Position numbers and translations under genes: made by a program. Of a stretch of 64,000 bases of DNA, positions 27,801 to 38,550 are shown one piece after another (positions within the stretch are counted from its first letter, which is position 1; each line of letters opens with the position of its first letter). The stretch spans positions 2,118,693 through 2,182,692 of the forward strand of contig NW_006920410.1 of the NCBI RefSeq assembly GCF_000344685.1. The letters run 5' to 3'. The DNA is from Gloeophyllum trabeum ATCC 11539. Its lineage: Eukaryota > Basidiomycota > Agaricomycetes > Gloeophyllales > Gloeophyllaceae. Under the pieces are notes generated by a model. The model saw only the letters and a list, made by a program, of their open reading frames with translations, did no database searches and was not told the DNA's origin.

Positions 27801-28291
27801 ACCCTGCAGGGAGTCAACCTATTTGCCCACTGTGACGATAGAGTAACTTAATGACTGACAATCTGCTTCTCGCTGTACTTGTTGCTTGATATGAGATTTA
27901 CAGCTTCCATGTGGCCGACGTCGACTTTGTAACCCAAAATATACGTGAATATAATCTTGGCGACATATCTGAAAGGCAGGGTGACTAAGAGCACAGAATG
28001 GCATAGAGTCGTACTGACTTCTTCTTCTGATAGCCGTCGAGGTTTCCATCTACCAGGTACAGCACCGTTTGATCACTGACTGAGGAAGCAAAGTGCTTTA
28101 CGGTCCGCACCTTTGAATCTCTTTCTTATGTTGGCCATTTCTTTGTTTATACGTTTCTCCTCGAGCTCTCGCACTCTGGCGCCTCGTATGTCGGCGATGA
28201 ACTACAGAGGTAGGCACCCCGTAAGCTTGACGCAAGAAGTCAGCGTAGCTTGGTGTATTACCTGGGTGAGGCCGCGCATCCCGGTCGCCAT
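24892..28291 (-). CDS. APL3: AP-2 adaptor complex large subunit alpha
   Basis: This is the alpha adaptin of the clathrin adaptor AP-2, which binds PtdIns(4,5)P2 and cargo at the plasma membrane. The N-terminal exons on the minus strand give MRGLTQ, then [20 protein letters not shown], and the next pieces match the trunk ([53 protein letters not shown]). The middle exon near 26.3-27.2 kb carries armadillo-like helices such as [18 protein letters not shown] and [19 protein letters not shown]. After a hinge, the C-terminal exon (25029-26027) has the ear domain, with [20 protein letters not shown] and platform residues ending in [15 protein letters not shown] last small exon encodes [18 protein letters not shown] and the stop at 24892. 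MATGMRGLT begins at 28291; the second Met could also be used. The alpha assignment rests on the N-terminal block, which differs from gamma adaptin. Confidence 0.93.
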
Positions 28292-28702
28292 CTTTGCAAG
28301 CTTAACCCTCGACGAAACCTTTTAGAGTCAAGTAAGATGATGGACGCCAGAATGGCGGCAGACGCGCTCGTAAGGATACACTGGCAAGTAGACCCGCACT
28401 GCAGTCGTAATGGGTGGTGTCCGAGACGGGTTCTGATACGCACGTGGGAATCCTGGGAATAGCAAGCTGATCCGATGCCGGACTGTGGCCTCCGAAAGCC
28501 CTGTACTAGTAACTGACACTGTAAGCTTGTTGAACTGGACCGCGAAGAATCGAGAGCTGTGGTATGATTATGATATACAAAGTTACATTTAGTAAGGGAT
28601 AATGTGTCGACTATATGCTACATGACATGCAACGAAACAGAGCAGAATTTCTACGACTCAGTTACCCAAGTCCATAAATTAAAAGCGTATGTATAGCGGC
28701 TC
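28292..28702. other. Intergenic region between AP-2 alpha and the RNA helicase
   Basis: No gene supported. It is the promoter side of AP-2 alpha and the 3' side of the helicase, both on the minus strand. Short AT-rich stretches near 28560-28690 could hold helicase polyadenylation signals. Confidence 0.5.
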
Positions 28703-31700
28703 TCATCTTAGTTCCCGCCACAGTCGACTGGGTGTGCTAGGCCTTGAGAAACTATACGGCGTGGAGCGACCAGATGCCAAGTCTCGCACACGCGGCATAG
28801 GCGACCACAAAGGCGTTGCTGAACGAGAGCCAACACGAGACTGGGTTGGATTCTGCTCCTCTGTGTATCCCTCCAATATGCTGACGATGTGCTGGGTGTA
28901 TGTTCCTAATTCCCGCACTTCGGGTGCAGACAACGGCCGTGCCCCGTCGGCATCCGCAAACTCCTCTTCATGTTCACGTTCACTGAGGGGTCTACCTCGT
29001 AAGCCCAGGTTCTGACTTGCGACGATGCCCTCGTAAACGCGCAACAGACAGTCTTCTATACGTCTCTTCAATCGGCGGAGATCATCGAGAGCATCCACAT
29101 TGCCCCCAATGGGCAGCCACTCGTCGCATTCCAGACCGTGCGCTGTCGCTCTAATTTCGTGAGCGCCAAACAAAATGTACGTCATGGGATCCAATCTTGT
29201 GGTGGTGACAATGTACTTCTGGGCTTGACTTCCCTGCGTGCCAGCAACGGACAGATTTTGACGTTTCTCCATGTAGGCGTATAGCTGCCGCTCTTCACCT
29301 TCAGCCTCCCGGTCAAACTTGTCTCTCCTTCGGAAATTCACACTTGACGGGTGTATGGCCACGTTCTGAATCAAGCTAGTAAGTACCTATACCAACGCTA
29401 AGGGGCTGGTAGGCATACCTTGTCTTGTTGAGTCCGGTACATTACGTCCGATGTACGGACGGCAAATTTGGGTTGAGAAGCAATCGCGATTAGGCCAGCC
29501 AGCAGAGGCAATGACTCGCTATTGGAGTTTAGTTCGCGCGGGACCCCCCTACCCCTCGAAAACCTGAGGGATGTATCACCGGAAGACACTTGGATGACAC
29601 CTGCATTATACAGAGATTGCAGGAGATGACCGCGAACTTTCTGGATCAGGAGTAATGTCGGTTTTGACAAGAAGTTATCCACGCAGAACCGGTTTGCCAC
29701 GACGTATTGACCGCTCTCTTGCAACCGGGCCCATTCATTATAAGCCCTTAATGCAGCTAGCACATCCGATCGATACTGCTTGGGGGTGAAGGAATTCTTC
29801 TTCTGGGTGGCTTCATCCCTGACGTGCATGGGCGACACAAAAGGTTCCCGGTTAGACATGATGGCAGCCAGAGTCAACGCTTCGTCCAAACACCGGAAGA
29901 AACAACCGTACAGCACAAGCCGTGCTATCTGGACGTCGACAGGGATCTGCAGCAAGACTCGTCCCAGAGAGGTGAGATTCTGATCCTGATCAAGTGCGCC
30001 AACCATTTCGAGGTCTTTGATAGCTGAGCGTACGCGCTCCGATGCCGGAGGTTCTATCGCAGCGTCGAGAACTTCTTCGACCGACATACCAGGGAATTGC
30101 AGTGCCTTGACGTGCATAACAATATTGCTCAGGTCGACGCGCTTCATCTCCACGGTTTGGTAGGGCTGGAGCACCTCGGCTTGCTTCTTGCTTAAAAGAC
30201 CGAAATACTGGCCCGGTCTGTGCCGTCCAGCACGCCCAGCTCTCTGCATAAGGTTAGATGAACCGACCCAAGCAGACACGAGGGATGTGATGCGACGCTC
30301 AGGATCATACCGTTGCTCCTTCACTTTGCCAGTATCAACCACGTACACGACATCAGGAATCGTTACTGACGTCTCGGCGATATTGGTGGCTAGGATGATG
30401 CGTCGTACGCCTTCAGGTGGCGGCTCAAATATGACCTCCTGCTCAGCTAGAGGAATCGTGGAGTGCAACAGATGGATACTGAATTTGCGCTGGTCCATGA
30501 AGTTGAAGGGCCAATTTCCTTCAAGAAGGAGCCGCTGCACCGTTGCGATATCGTCCCACCCAGGAAGGAACACCAAAACGTGACCCGAGTCCGAGCTCTG
30601 AAGCACGTGAGAGATAGTGAGTGCCACCAGCGGGTGCGGGATATCGAGGTCTTCGTTGATGGTATGGGCTGCTTGCGTTGGAGTCACCGGGGCGACCATA
30701 TTCATCTCGCGATCTATGTATTTCACTACTGATTCCTCCCGGAATATCGAATTCGCAGAGGGGGCGGCGCGGAGTTGGGGTAGGAAATCGTCCAAGAAAT
30801 ACTTGTCAACAGGGAATGCTCGCCCGGGTACCTCCAGAACATCAGCGGGGCGCCCGTTCTCATCAGGGAAGTATTCCTGGAAGAGCTTGGGGTCAATGGT
30901 GGCGCTCATTAGGATTACCTTGAGCGGCTTATTCTTGGCCTTCCTATCCGCCAGAAGTCTCTTGAGGACTACAAGCAGCAGGTCTGTGTCTACGAAGCGC
31001 TCGTGCACTTCGTCTACGATGACGTGCGTCACATTGTCCAGATCAGTGGACCCCTCGAGCAGCGCCGACTGCATCCTCTTGAAGAAGATACCAGTGGTGC
31101 AGAAAGTGACTGACCCATGATCTCGCGGTGGCTTGGCCTCGAACCGCACCGAATATCCAATGGAGCCCTCCCCACATCTCTCGTTTCTCTCTTTAGCTAC
31201 GCGTTCAGCAACACTGACTGCAGCTAACCGACGGGGTTGGGTGCACACAATATTGCAGTTAGCCCCTTCTCCACGGTCTATCCACTCATCCAGAATTAGC
31301 TGGGGAATCTGGGTGGTCTTGCCTGAGCCTGTCGTAGCCATGCAGATAGTTACTTCATTATTGCGAATGTGCTCGAGAAGTTGAAGAGCGACCGTGCTAA
31401 CAGGAAGTGCAGCCCGGGATGTACGCATCTTCTCCGTAGCGGGATCAGACAAATATTCCTGGCGCTTCCGTTGAAGTTCTTTGGACTTTCTCTCCAACCA
31501 CGCAGGAGACACGCTCGATCGTTGTCGAGACTGCGCTCGCGAACCACCCACGTCTGAGCCATCCGCGCTGCCCGGTCCGGAGACATTCCTTGGAACGTTT
31601 CGATAGAGGGTGCTGTCTGCAATTTGGTCGCATAGATCTTTGATATCGTCGCCTATCGAGTCACTCAAATGGAAGTGAACCTTCGGAGCCAGCCCCAAGT

Positions 31701-32825
31701 CCTTGCCAGTTTTCGCAGCCTCTACGAATTCCTTCCACAGGTCGGGGTCACAGCCCTCCAAATACTGCACGACATCCAAGTAGCACTGGATCTGTGCTGT
31801 CTTCTTGGCTGGTGCAGTGCCAATACCAATTCGCCGTCCGCCGACTGTCATCACGGCTTCCCACTGGGACCCTCCACGTCCGCTAGACGCCTTGAAAGAG
31901 ATGTCAGGACTGCCAAACTTGAAGCGCCGACAATAGTAGTCCATGAATTGCCTCGCACGGTCGTAATCGATCTGGGTCCCGTTTGACAAAGGCACTGTGG
32001 TGGGAAGGGACGTTGAAGCGATAGATGGCGCGGGCTTCCTCTTTTCCAACTGTATTGCTGCTTTAATCTCGCGCCCATGAATATTAGGAGAAACATACCA
32101 TGTCCCTATCATTCAGCTGCATCACAGCAGAGAGAGCGGCTAGTCGTATAGATTCCTTCCTCTGCGGAGCGTCGCCCTGACCGACGATAATTGGCTCGGC
32201 ATCTACAACGACTGTGGTCCTGTATTTGTGTAAGTCACGAATCAAGCCCTGTGAGGACGAAGCATGCACACCTGAAATATTGACGTCCACCGATGATCAC
32301 CTCCTTCGTGAGATACTCGGGCATTTGTCCATCAGCCACAGTAACAAAATAGTTTGCGAGGGCACTTTTTGGATTTTCCTCTTGATGTTTCTTCAGGGGA
32401 GTCTTGCCATACAATGAGCGAATGTACTCCTCATCGTGGACAGGCTCGTTCAACACGGGAAGACGCGCACCCCCGCGTCTTGAGTCTCTCGTCAACGAAG
32501 GCTGCCGAGAAACTGGTGCTGAGCCACCTCCTCGGGAATTCCTCCAGGAGTGACCAGCGGAAGAGCGCATGGAGTGTGCATTGGAGCGCCTCGAACCAGG
32601 AGGCGGAGGCATTTCGAATGCTGGGGACACTACCGATCGACCACTCCGGCTGCTAGAAACGTCGATCTTTGGTACCTTGACCGGCGGTACGTTCGGTGGC
32701 GACGAAGAAGAATCGGCGTAGGAATCAGAGCCAGGCTGAGCGTAGGCGTGCGCTTGCTGGGCAAAAGTTCGTTTAAGACTCGGATGACCAGACAACTGCG
32801 ACGTTTTGCTGGAGTCTAATTGCAT
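28703..32825 (-). CDS. DEAH/RHA-type ATP-dependent RNA helicase with dsRNA-binding region
   Basis: The protein belongs to the DExH helicase family of DHX9, DHX36 and DHX29 type. It has a disordered N-terminus and a dsRNA-binding-like region (FRFNSYLY-type counterpart ANYFVTVADGQMPEYL, then YYCRRFKFGSPDISFK with GGRRIGIGTAPAKKTAQIQC, which fits a dsRBD). The helicase core follows: motif I ATTGSGKTTQIPQLIL, motif Ia CTQPRRLAAVSVAERVA, motif II DEVHERFVDTDLL, motif III MSATID, motif V LATNIAETSVTIPDV and motif VI QRAGRAGRHRPGQYF. The helicase-associated region (GRVLLQIPVDVQIARLVLYG) and OB fold (SVNFRRRDKFDREAEGEE onward) come next, with a serine-rich tail ending at 28703. Roughly 1,250-1,300 residues. 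Motif II is DEVH instead of DEAH or DEIH. Such helicases unwind structured RNA or ribonucleoprotein; the exact pathway is unclear. I start at the Met of MQLDSSKTSQL at 32825; an upstream exon at 32956-33153 could be joined in frame through an acceptor near 32853. Confidence 0.88.
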
Positions 32826-32856
32826 GAGGAGGCGAAGCCTTTTTGAAAGCAGCCTC

Positions 32857-33153
32857 TTAATTGGCATCAAGGATAACCGTAACGGTATCGACCTGGGGAA
32901 GATGTAAGTCATCGTGCCCAAGACACCGCATACGGGGATGCTACAACCCTCCCACCAAACGGAAAACCTCGAAGCTCTTCGAAGGCCTTGGAAAGAGACT
33001 GTTTAGAGCGTAAGGAGAAGGATCGACATAGACTATGTCTTTAGCTGTGGAGACGCGCTGCTCAAGCCGACACTCAATAGAAAAATCTCGTATTAGAGCG
33101 CTGCCGGCGTTGCCCGGAGTCAAGAAGATCCAATAATGTCCTGATTCGTCCAT
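32857..33153 (-). CDS. Possible small protein, or N-terminal exon of the neighbouring helicase
   Basis: I do not recognise this sequence. An ATG with a good context (CCACAATGG) at 33153 opens an exon to 32956 that encodes 66 residues, starting MDESGHYWIFLTPGNAGSA and including IECRLEQRVSTAKDIVYVDP. A 63-base GT-AG intron (32893-32955) would add VDTVTVILDAN and a stop, making about 77 residues. Alternatively the same donor can be joined to an acceptor near 32853, which puts the exon in frame with the helicase and gives it a longer N-terminus. Both readings are possible. The good start context and regular composition favour real coding sequence. Confidence 0.35.
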
Positions 33154-33262
33154 TGTGGCGGGAACGCACTCGGTGAGTACGAGCTTGATACGACACTACT
33201 AGTACTACGGTGGGCCCATTAGGCATGGAGAATCAAACTAATACATGCATTGCAATACAAGT

Positions 33263-34108
33263 CTAGTGGTCAAAGTGAGAATTTGGCCAAGCCTGTGCAG
33301 CGTCGTGGATTCCTTGCAAATATTTAAGCCTTACAGCAGCCTTCTTCACCTCCTCCCAATCTTCAACTCCCACCAACTGTTCGATTTCTCCAACGAGTTC
33401 TTTGATTTTGTCTTTCACGCAGTCAGCTTTGGGCGAGTGCGAGAGGAAGGATAGTTACGAGCTCACCCAGATTACGAGCCTTGATCTCATCGACTTGGTC
33501 TTGCTCGGTCGCTTCCTCCAGTTGCTCCCGTTCTTCCATAACTTCCATGATCAATTCAGGGTCATCTAGCTGATCCGACTCTGACGTCTCATGTCCTTTC
33601 AGCTTCAGGAGGTATTGAGTTCTTCGCAGGGGATCCAAGAGGGTCTTGTACGCCTCATTGATGAGCGAAGACATATGGTCCGCTAGGTCCTTCTTTTCCT
33701 GCAGAACAATGAATGTAAGGGATATGTCTGCACCTGGAATTCATGGCATACCCTAGGTTGGCCGGACCAAGTGTCCGGATGGCAAACTCTCTGGGCCTGC
33801 AGAAAGTTCCGCCTCAGGCTGGCCGTATCCACGGAAAACGGATTAGATCCAAGCTCTAATCCTAGCAACTCATAGTAAGAGGCTGAAGATGGGACCCCGC
33901 TGATGTACTGGCACTTGGGACACGCAGGTAATGAAGTCGGTAGCGGCGCAGAGCATTGTGGACATCTCTGGGGAAGAGAAGCTGAAGCGAACGGACGATT
34001 GAGTGGAAGCGGTGCTTGTCGACGAGCTATGTGCGTTGAAAGTTGCCCTTGTTTCCAGCGGGATGCTCTTGCAGCAGCCGTGGCCGCTCGTAAAGCAGAA
34101 CGAAACAT
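33263..34108 (-). CDS. JAC1: HscB/Jac1 J-domain co-chaperone of mitochondrial Fe-S cluster assembly
   Basis: HscB/Jac1 brings the scaffold Isu to the Hsp70 Ssq1-type chaperone and stimulates its ATPase so that iron-sulfur clusters can be handed on in the mitochondrial matrix. The N-terminus is basic and rich in Ala/Arg/Ser (MFRSALRAATAAARASRW), a likely targeting sequence. It is followed by a tetracysteine pair (CPQC and CPKC, about residues 54-73) and the J domain with the HPD triad in AQRVCHPDTWSGQ. Exon 2 gives MSSLINEAYKTLLDPLRRTQ and the acidic start of the C-terminal helical domain. The last exon ends in LKYLQGIHDAAQAWPNSHF. Two introns join cleanly: the first follows QPR, the second follows ARNL and is about 40 bases. 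About 240 residues, as expected. It is divergent from the dysferlin-domain gene with only 189 bases between the starts. Confidence 0.92.
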
Positions 34109-34297
34109 GGTATGCTTGGTAAAGTGTGACGTCATGCTATTATAACGGCAGGATGCTGAGCTCGCGCTAAGCCACAGCACTATCACCCGCCACTGCCATG
34201 GACTGACGGGGACTCCATGCTCTCAGACTGTACTCTGGCGCTGTTGTCTTCATCCTCCATTCCTTAACAATCGTCGTCACCATCGTCTGCGACAGCC

Positions 34298-35782
34298 ATG
34301 AGCCAAGCTCCTGATGGGAGCCGTTTAGCGCGCCGCCCCCCTACGTGGATGCAGACAGGCGACCCTGTCGAAGCTGACGCTGCCAGACAAGCCATAGCGA
34401 AAAAAACGCGTAGAGGTTTCAATAGCTGGCTCCATTCGTTTTACCTTGGCAAGCGGGGCAAGCAGGGACTGCAACGTGGACTTGTAACTGAAGGACCCGA
34501 CGATTCGCGAGAACCACCAGGAGCAGCGTCTTCCCGTGCATCGACTGCTGAAGACGTGCAGCTTGACTCCGTTCGTCCGCGAAATGAAAAGCCGAAAGAC
34601 GAGTACCAATGGGCTATATTATACGAGAACCAGAGAGGGTAAACGCGCTCCTCATCATGCGGGACCATGCCCAAGCTCATGTACATAGGATCACCCTATT
34701 CTCATCCACATACTACTCCCGGCTCTCTCTGCTCCCTACCGACCCGCCGGCGTTCACTCTCCCGTACGCCGGCCCTTCCTCGTCAAGCTCGGGTCGGGAG
34801 GCGCGTCGCCACCAGCCTAGAATAACGAAGCTGTCCGAGTACCCTCTCCCAGATGGGACTTGGGAATGGGTATCTCAGTCTTGGATGGTTGACATGCGCG
34901 AAGATGGCGAGGTGCAGCATGACGGCTTCGAGTACAACTGGCTCTTTCGAAGGCACGATTGGCGCGCTCAAGTCGGGAAATTCAATGCTGGTGGCTGGGT
35001 TAGGAGGCGGCGATGGGTGAGGCTCATGGTCAGGAGAGCTGAAGCCATCCCAGGCCCGATGAGCAGCAACATCGAGATGGGGGATATCGACGATGCCGGG
35101 CCTGGCTCTGTTCGCCCTTCTCCTGCTCCCTCGGTACTTGACCCTTCATCAGACATCGAAGGGCCCGACAAGTCTATCATAATTGAAACCTGGCAGGGTG
35201 ACGAATATCATGACTGGCAAAGATGTCATGCTGTCATGAGGCGACTCCCGCGGGACGGGCGTAAGCTGGAGTTGTGGGCATTGTGGTTAGGTCTGCCCCA
35301 TCGGACAACAGTGTCGCCTGTTACATCCCCGCTGCCCGCAGGCGATGCTGCTGAGGAAACCCTGAAGCCGCGGAATAAGAAACAGTGGACAGAGGATGAA
35401 GGACCGCTGCCATCCGAGATTGCCTACACCAACCGTATCTCCAACACGGTCCCGTGTGCTCCTCTGGAATATATAGGGCCTGTCGTCCGGGCACATGTGA
35501 GTGTTGGGTGGCCGTGACGTACACTTCACTGTACTGACTTCGTTCTAGTTGGGACCGCTCCTCGAGCTGTTTGTGTTCCCGGATTCACGGGTACGATTCA
35601 TGCGCCAGTTGGCTCAAGTAGGGTTGCTGCCGGACCCTGAATCAGAAAGTGGCAGAGAGTTTTGGAGTTACAGGACCGAATTTCAGGAGCTCATGCACCC
35701 GCCGAAGGATCTGGCCATGGGTAATGTCCCATCGCTGCCTCAAGATGAGGAGTTCAAACCCGTACGGGAACCTCGTGAATAG
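34298..35782 (+). CDS. Dysferlin/peroxin-domain protein (TECPR/Spo73/Mug65-like)
   Basis: Three exons encode about 460-480 residues. The dysferlin-type signature is clear: YPLPDGTWEWVSQSWMVDM followed by GFEYNWLFRRHDWRAQVG and then GGWVRRRRWVRLMVRR, the paired W-rich strands of the DysFN/DysFC fold. The N-terminal part has RRGFNSWLHSFYLGKRGK and an acidic/serine stretch. The first intron (about 34641-34690) joins ENQRG-type sequence to ITLFSSTYYSRLSLLP. The second splits AH from LGPLLELFVFPDSRVRFMRQ. Fungal relatives with this domain include peroxisomal membrane proteins (Pex23/Pex24-type) and meiosis-induced Mug65 and Spo73, which act at prospore membranes. I see no clear transmembrane helix, which favours the Spo73/Mug65 side. 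Function here is inferred from the domain only. Confidence 0.8.
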
Positions 35783-36048
35783 ATACCCATCTACCCAATA
35801 TTCACATACACACCATAGTCTCCGGTGGTTCTTGAATACGATACATGAGATAATGGATATTTAGTACTGTAACATATGTATATTGCCCGCTATTCGTACA
35901 TCATAACGAACACCTTTATCGCCGTCGGATCCGCCTAATCACCGTTCTACGAACAGCATCCGATGTCCGAGCACTGGCAGAAGGTTGGCAGAAGCATCTC
36001 ACTTGCTGTGTGCCAGAATGATCACGACCACGCCCCGACTGATATCAC

Positions 36049-36502
36049 TAGGGTGCGGTGAATAAGTCGTCAGGACTTTGTAACATATGTTAATAACATG
36101 GCGCGCTCCGAAGCCCTTTTTAACAGGGTTATTAACAGTTAATAACATTTAGTTTGAAACGGGTTAATTACATGTTAAAAAGACATATCAACATTGTTAA
36201 AAACACTTTTGCAGTTTAAAATGCCTGGTAGGCCTCTACTGCACTCTCCGGGAGCTGTTTGACGTGCACTTTGCAAGCTGAAGTACATTAGGGGGTCTTT
36301 GCAACATGATGTCCCAGTGTTATTTGACTTACGGGTACGGTCCTCTACCGGTGCATGGTGGATTCCAGGCTGCCGATAGGGGGGGTTTTTAACACCCAAA
36401 TTGGCCTTGCCTAGAGGGGTCTGTTAATAACATGTTATTAACCTGTTATTAACAGCAGTTTATAACAGTGTAAATAATGAGCGACTTTTACACCGCACCC
36501 TA
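36049..36502. mobile_element. hAT-type MITE with 8-bp target duplication
   Basis: The element has terminal inverted repeats that start TAGGGTGCGGTG at 36049 and end CACCGCACCCTA at 36502. Continuing inward, the ends agree over about 21 bases with two mismatches. It is flanked on both sides by the same eight bases, GATATCAC (36041-36048 and 36503-36510). An 8-bp duplication and TAGGG-type ends are the hallmarks of hAT-superfamily insertions. The 454-base interior is AT-rich, with many TTAATAAC/GTTATTAAC motifs in both orientations, and has no transposase frame, so it is non-autonomous. The perfect duplication suggests a fairly recent insertion. Confidence 0.9.
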
Positions 36503-36514
36503 GATATCACCGTA

Positions 36515-36537
36515 ACGCGTCTCATAAATAGACGCGT
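36515..36537. promoter_or_regulatory. Inverted pair of ACGCGT (MCB-like) sites with a TATA-like centre
   Basis: ACGCGTCT (36515-36522) and its exact reverse complement AGACGCGT (36530-36537) flank CATAAAT. Each arm contains ACGCGT, the MluI cell-cycle box bound by MBF-type factors in fungi. The pair lies about 77 bases before the PCM1 start codon. A role in PCM1 expression is inferred from position only. Confidence 0.5.
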
Positions 36538-36613
36538 CTGGCTCGCCCATGTATCCCCCCTTCCGTTAGACCTCTTCCTGACCTCTTCCTCCTCGCGCTC
36601 TCTCTAAGTCATC

Positions 36614-38550
36614 ATGGCCGGCCTGCCTGTTGACTCCATCCAGCATCTATCTGACGAGCATCCGAAACCGGTCGATGTTCACTTCCAGTATGGTACGGCC
36701 GGGTTCAGGACCTTGTACGTTCCCTGCCATCGCTCAATGGCTTGCGAATACTTATGTGCTTCGCGGCCTCACATGACAGAGGCACACTACTGGACTGCGT
36801 GTTGTTCCGAGTGGGCATACTGGCTGGTTTGCGGAGCAAGAAACTGGATGGCAAAGTCATTGGGGTGATGGTGACTGCTTCGCACAATCCTGAGCCCGTA
36901 AGAGCACTATCACGCCATGCACAAATCGCCCAATAATCCCCGGCTTATGTGCGCCTACAGGACAATGGTGTCAAGCTCGTCGATCCCAGGGGCGAAATGC
37001 TGGAGTCGTCTTGGGAAGCCCACGCGACTGCCCTAGCCAACGCAGCCGATACGCCATCGTTTATCTCTGCTCTCGACACATTCATCAAGAACGCAAAGAT
37101 CGATCTATCCAAGCCGGCCAGAGTCGTGTATGCCAGAGATACCCGGCCGTCCGGCGGTGCCCTCGTTTCCGCACTCGAAGATGGCTTCAAGGCCATAGGC
37201 GTGGACGCTCGCAACGCTGGCGTCACGACTACCCCCGTCTTGCACTACCTTGTCAAGGCGATGAATACGAAGGGGACTAAGGACGAGTACGGTGAAGACT
37301 CGGAGGGAGGGTACCTCCGGAAACTCAGCGGCGCGTTCAAAAAGCTGGTGGTAAGTGTGTACTGGGACTTATAAGTGAACGCGGCTCAGACTGGGACACA
37401 GTCAGGAAAGGCGCCCCTCGCGCCCCTCATCGTTGACTGCGCCAACGGCGTCGGTGCTATAGTAGGAGCTACTCTCGCGGAGCATCTCGGCGACACTCTG
37501 CCCATCATTATTGAGAACGGTGCTACGACGACCCCAGGTGCATTAAACAACCATTGCGGCGCTGATTTTGTGAAGACGCAACAAAAGCTCCCGCCTTCGC
37601 TGTCTTCCGTCCTGAAGCCGGGACAACGCGCATGCAGTCTTGACGGCGATGCCGATCGTCTGATCTACTACTACTTGGATGAAAGGAGTGTGTTCCATAT
37701 GCTTGATGGAGACAAGATTGCTGCTCTTGTGGCTGCGTTCATTGTCGAGTTGGTGAAGGCTGCTGGGCTGGAGGGCAGGATAAACGTAGGGGTTGTGCAG
37801 ACTGCGTATGCGAATGGTGCATCCACAAAGTACCTGTCAGAAGTAAGGCCTCTTTTTTTCCTGATTTCCTGGCGGCATCTCTGACTTGTCTTCAAGCGCC
37901 TTCCAGTGAAATGTGTACCTACCGGTGTCAAGCACCTGCACCACGCAGCGGAGCACTACGACATTGGAGTATACTTCGAAGCCAACGGCCATGGCACTGT
38001 CCTGTTCTCCCCTGAAACCAAGAAGCAGTTGACTTCCTATGAACCGTCTACGCCCGCCCAGTCCACTGCCCTGGGGCACCTGAACAACCTCATGGACTTG
38101 ATCAACCAGACTGTCGGAGACGCACTCTCGGATATGCTGCTTGTGGAGGTTGTCCTCGCGCATAAATCTTACTCTGCAGTGGAATGGGATTCTCTATATT
38201 CCGACAAACCGAACCGACTGGTCAAGGTTGTCGTGAAGGACAGGAATATCTTCAAGACTGAAGATGCGGAGCGCAGACTCGTCAGCCCGCCTGGTTTGCA
38301 GGCGAAGATTGACGAGCTTGTGCGTAGATACGACGGTGGCCGGTCGTTCGTCAGGCCCAGCGGAACGGAGGACGTGGTTAGGGTTTATGCCGAGGCCACG
38401 GTCAAGTCTCAGGCTGATGGTGCGTTTCTGAGATATTGCTCGTGTCAAAATTTGGCTTATGCAAATGCAGAGCTAGCATTCCGCGTCGCCGGGCTTGTTT
38501 ATGACGAGACTGGTGGCGATCCCGTCAAGAGACCGAAGGAGTTCTTGTGA
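36614..38550 (+). CDS. PCM1: Phosphoacetylglucosamine mutase
   Basis: The enzyme converts N-acetylglucosamine-6-phosphate to the 1-phosphate on the way to UDP-GlcNAc, which feeds chitin, N-glycans and GPI anchors. The N-terminus has VDVHFQYGTAGFRTL, then after an intron GTLLDCVLFRVGILAGLRSK and the catalytic phosphoserine loop VIGVMVTASHNPEP. The metal-binding loop is ACSLDGDADRLIYYY. The sugar-binding region has KCVPTGVKHLHHAAEHYDIG followed by YFEANGHGTVLF. The phosphate-binding loop is GGRSFVRPSGTEDVVRVYAE. The protein ends in DPVKRPKEFL at 38550. At least five introns are seen, including the one splitting RTL from GTLLD and one interrupting ATVKSQ before the final helix. Length and all four active-site loops fit the family, so it appears intact and cytosolic. 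Confidence 0.95.

Larger units (their letters stand above)
35783..36613. other. Intergenic region carrying a MITE and the PCM1 promoter
   Basis: No coding exon. The central 454 bases are a transposon-derived element, described separately. The last hundred bases before 36614 carry an inverted pair of ACGCGT sites and a pyrimidine-rich leader. Confidence 0.7.

Noticed and set aside
30617..31120. Long open frame of 167 codons on the plus strand
   Set aside because: It is antisense to the helicase core exon, and its residues have no family features. The frame is open because of codon bias of the real gene.
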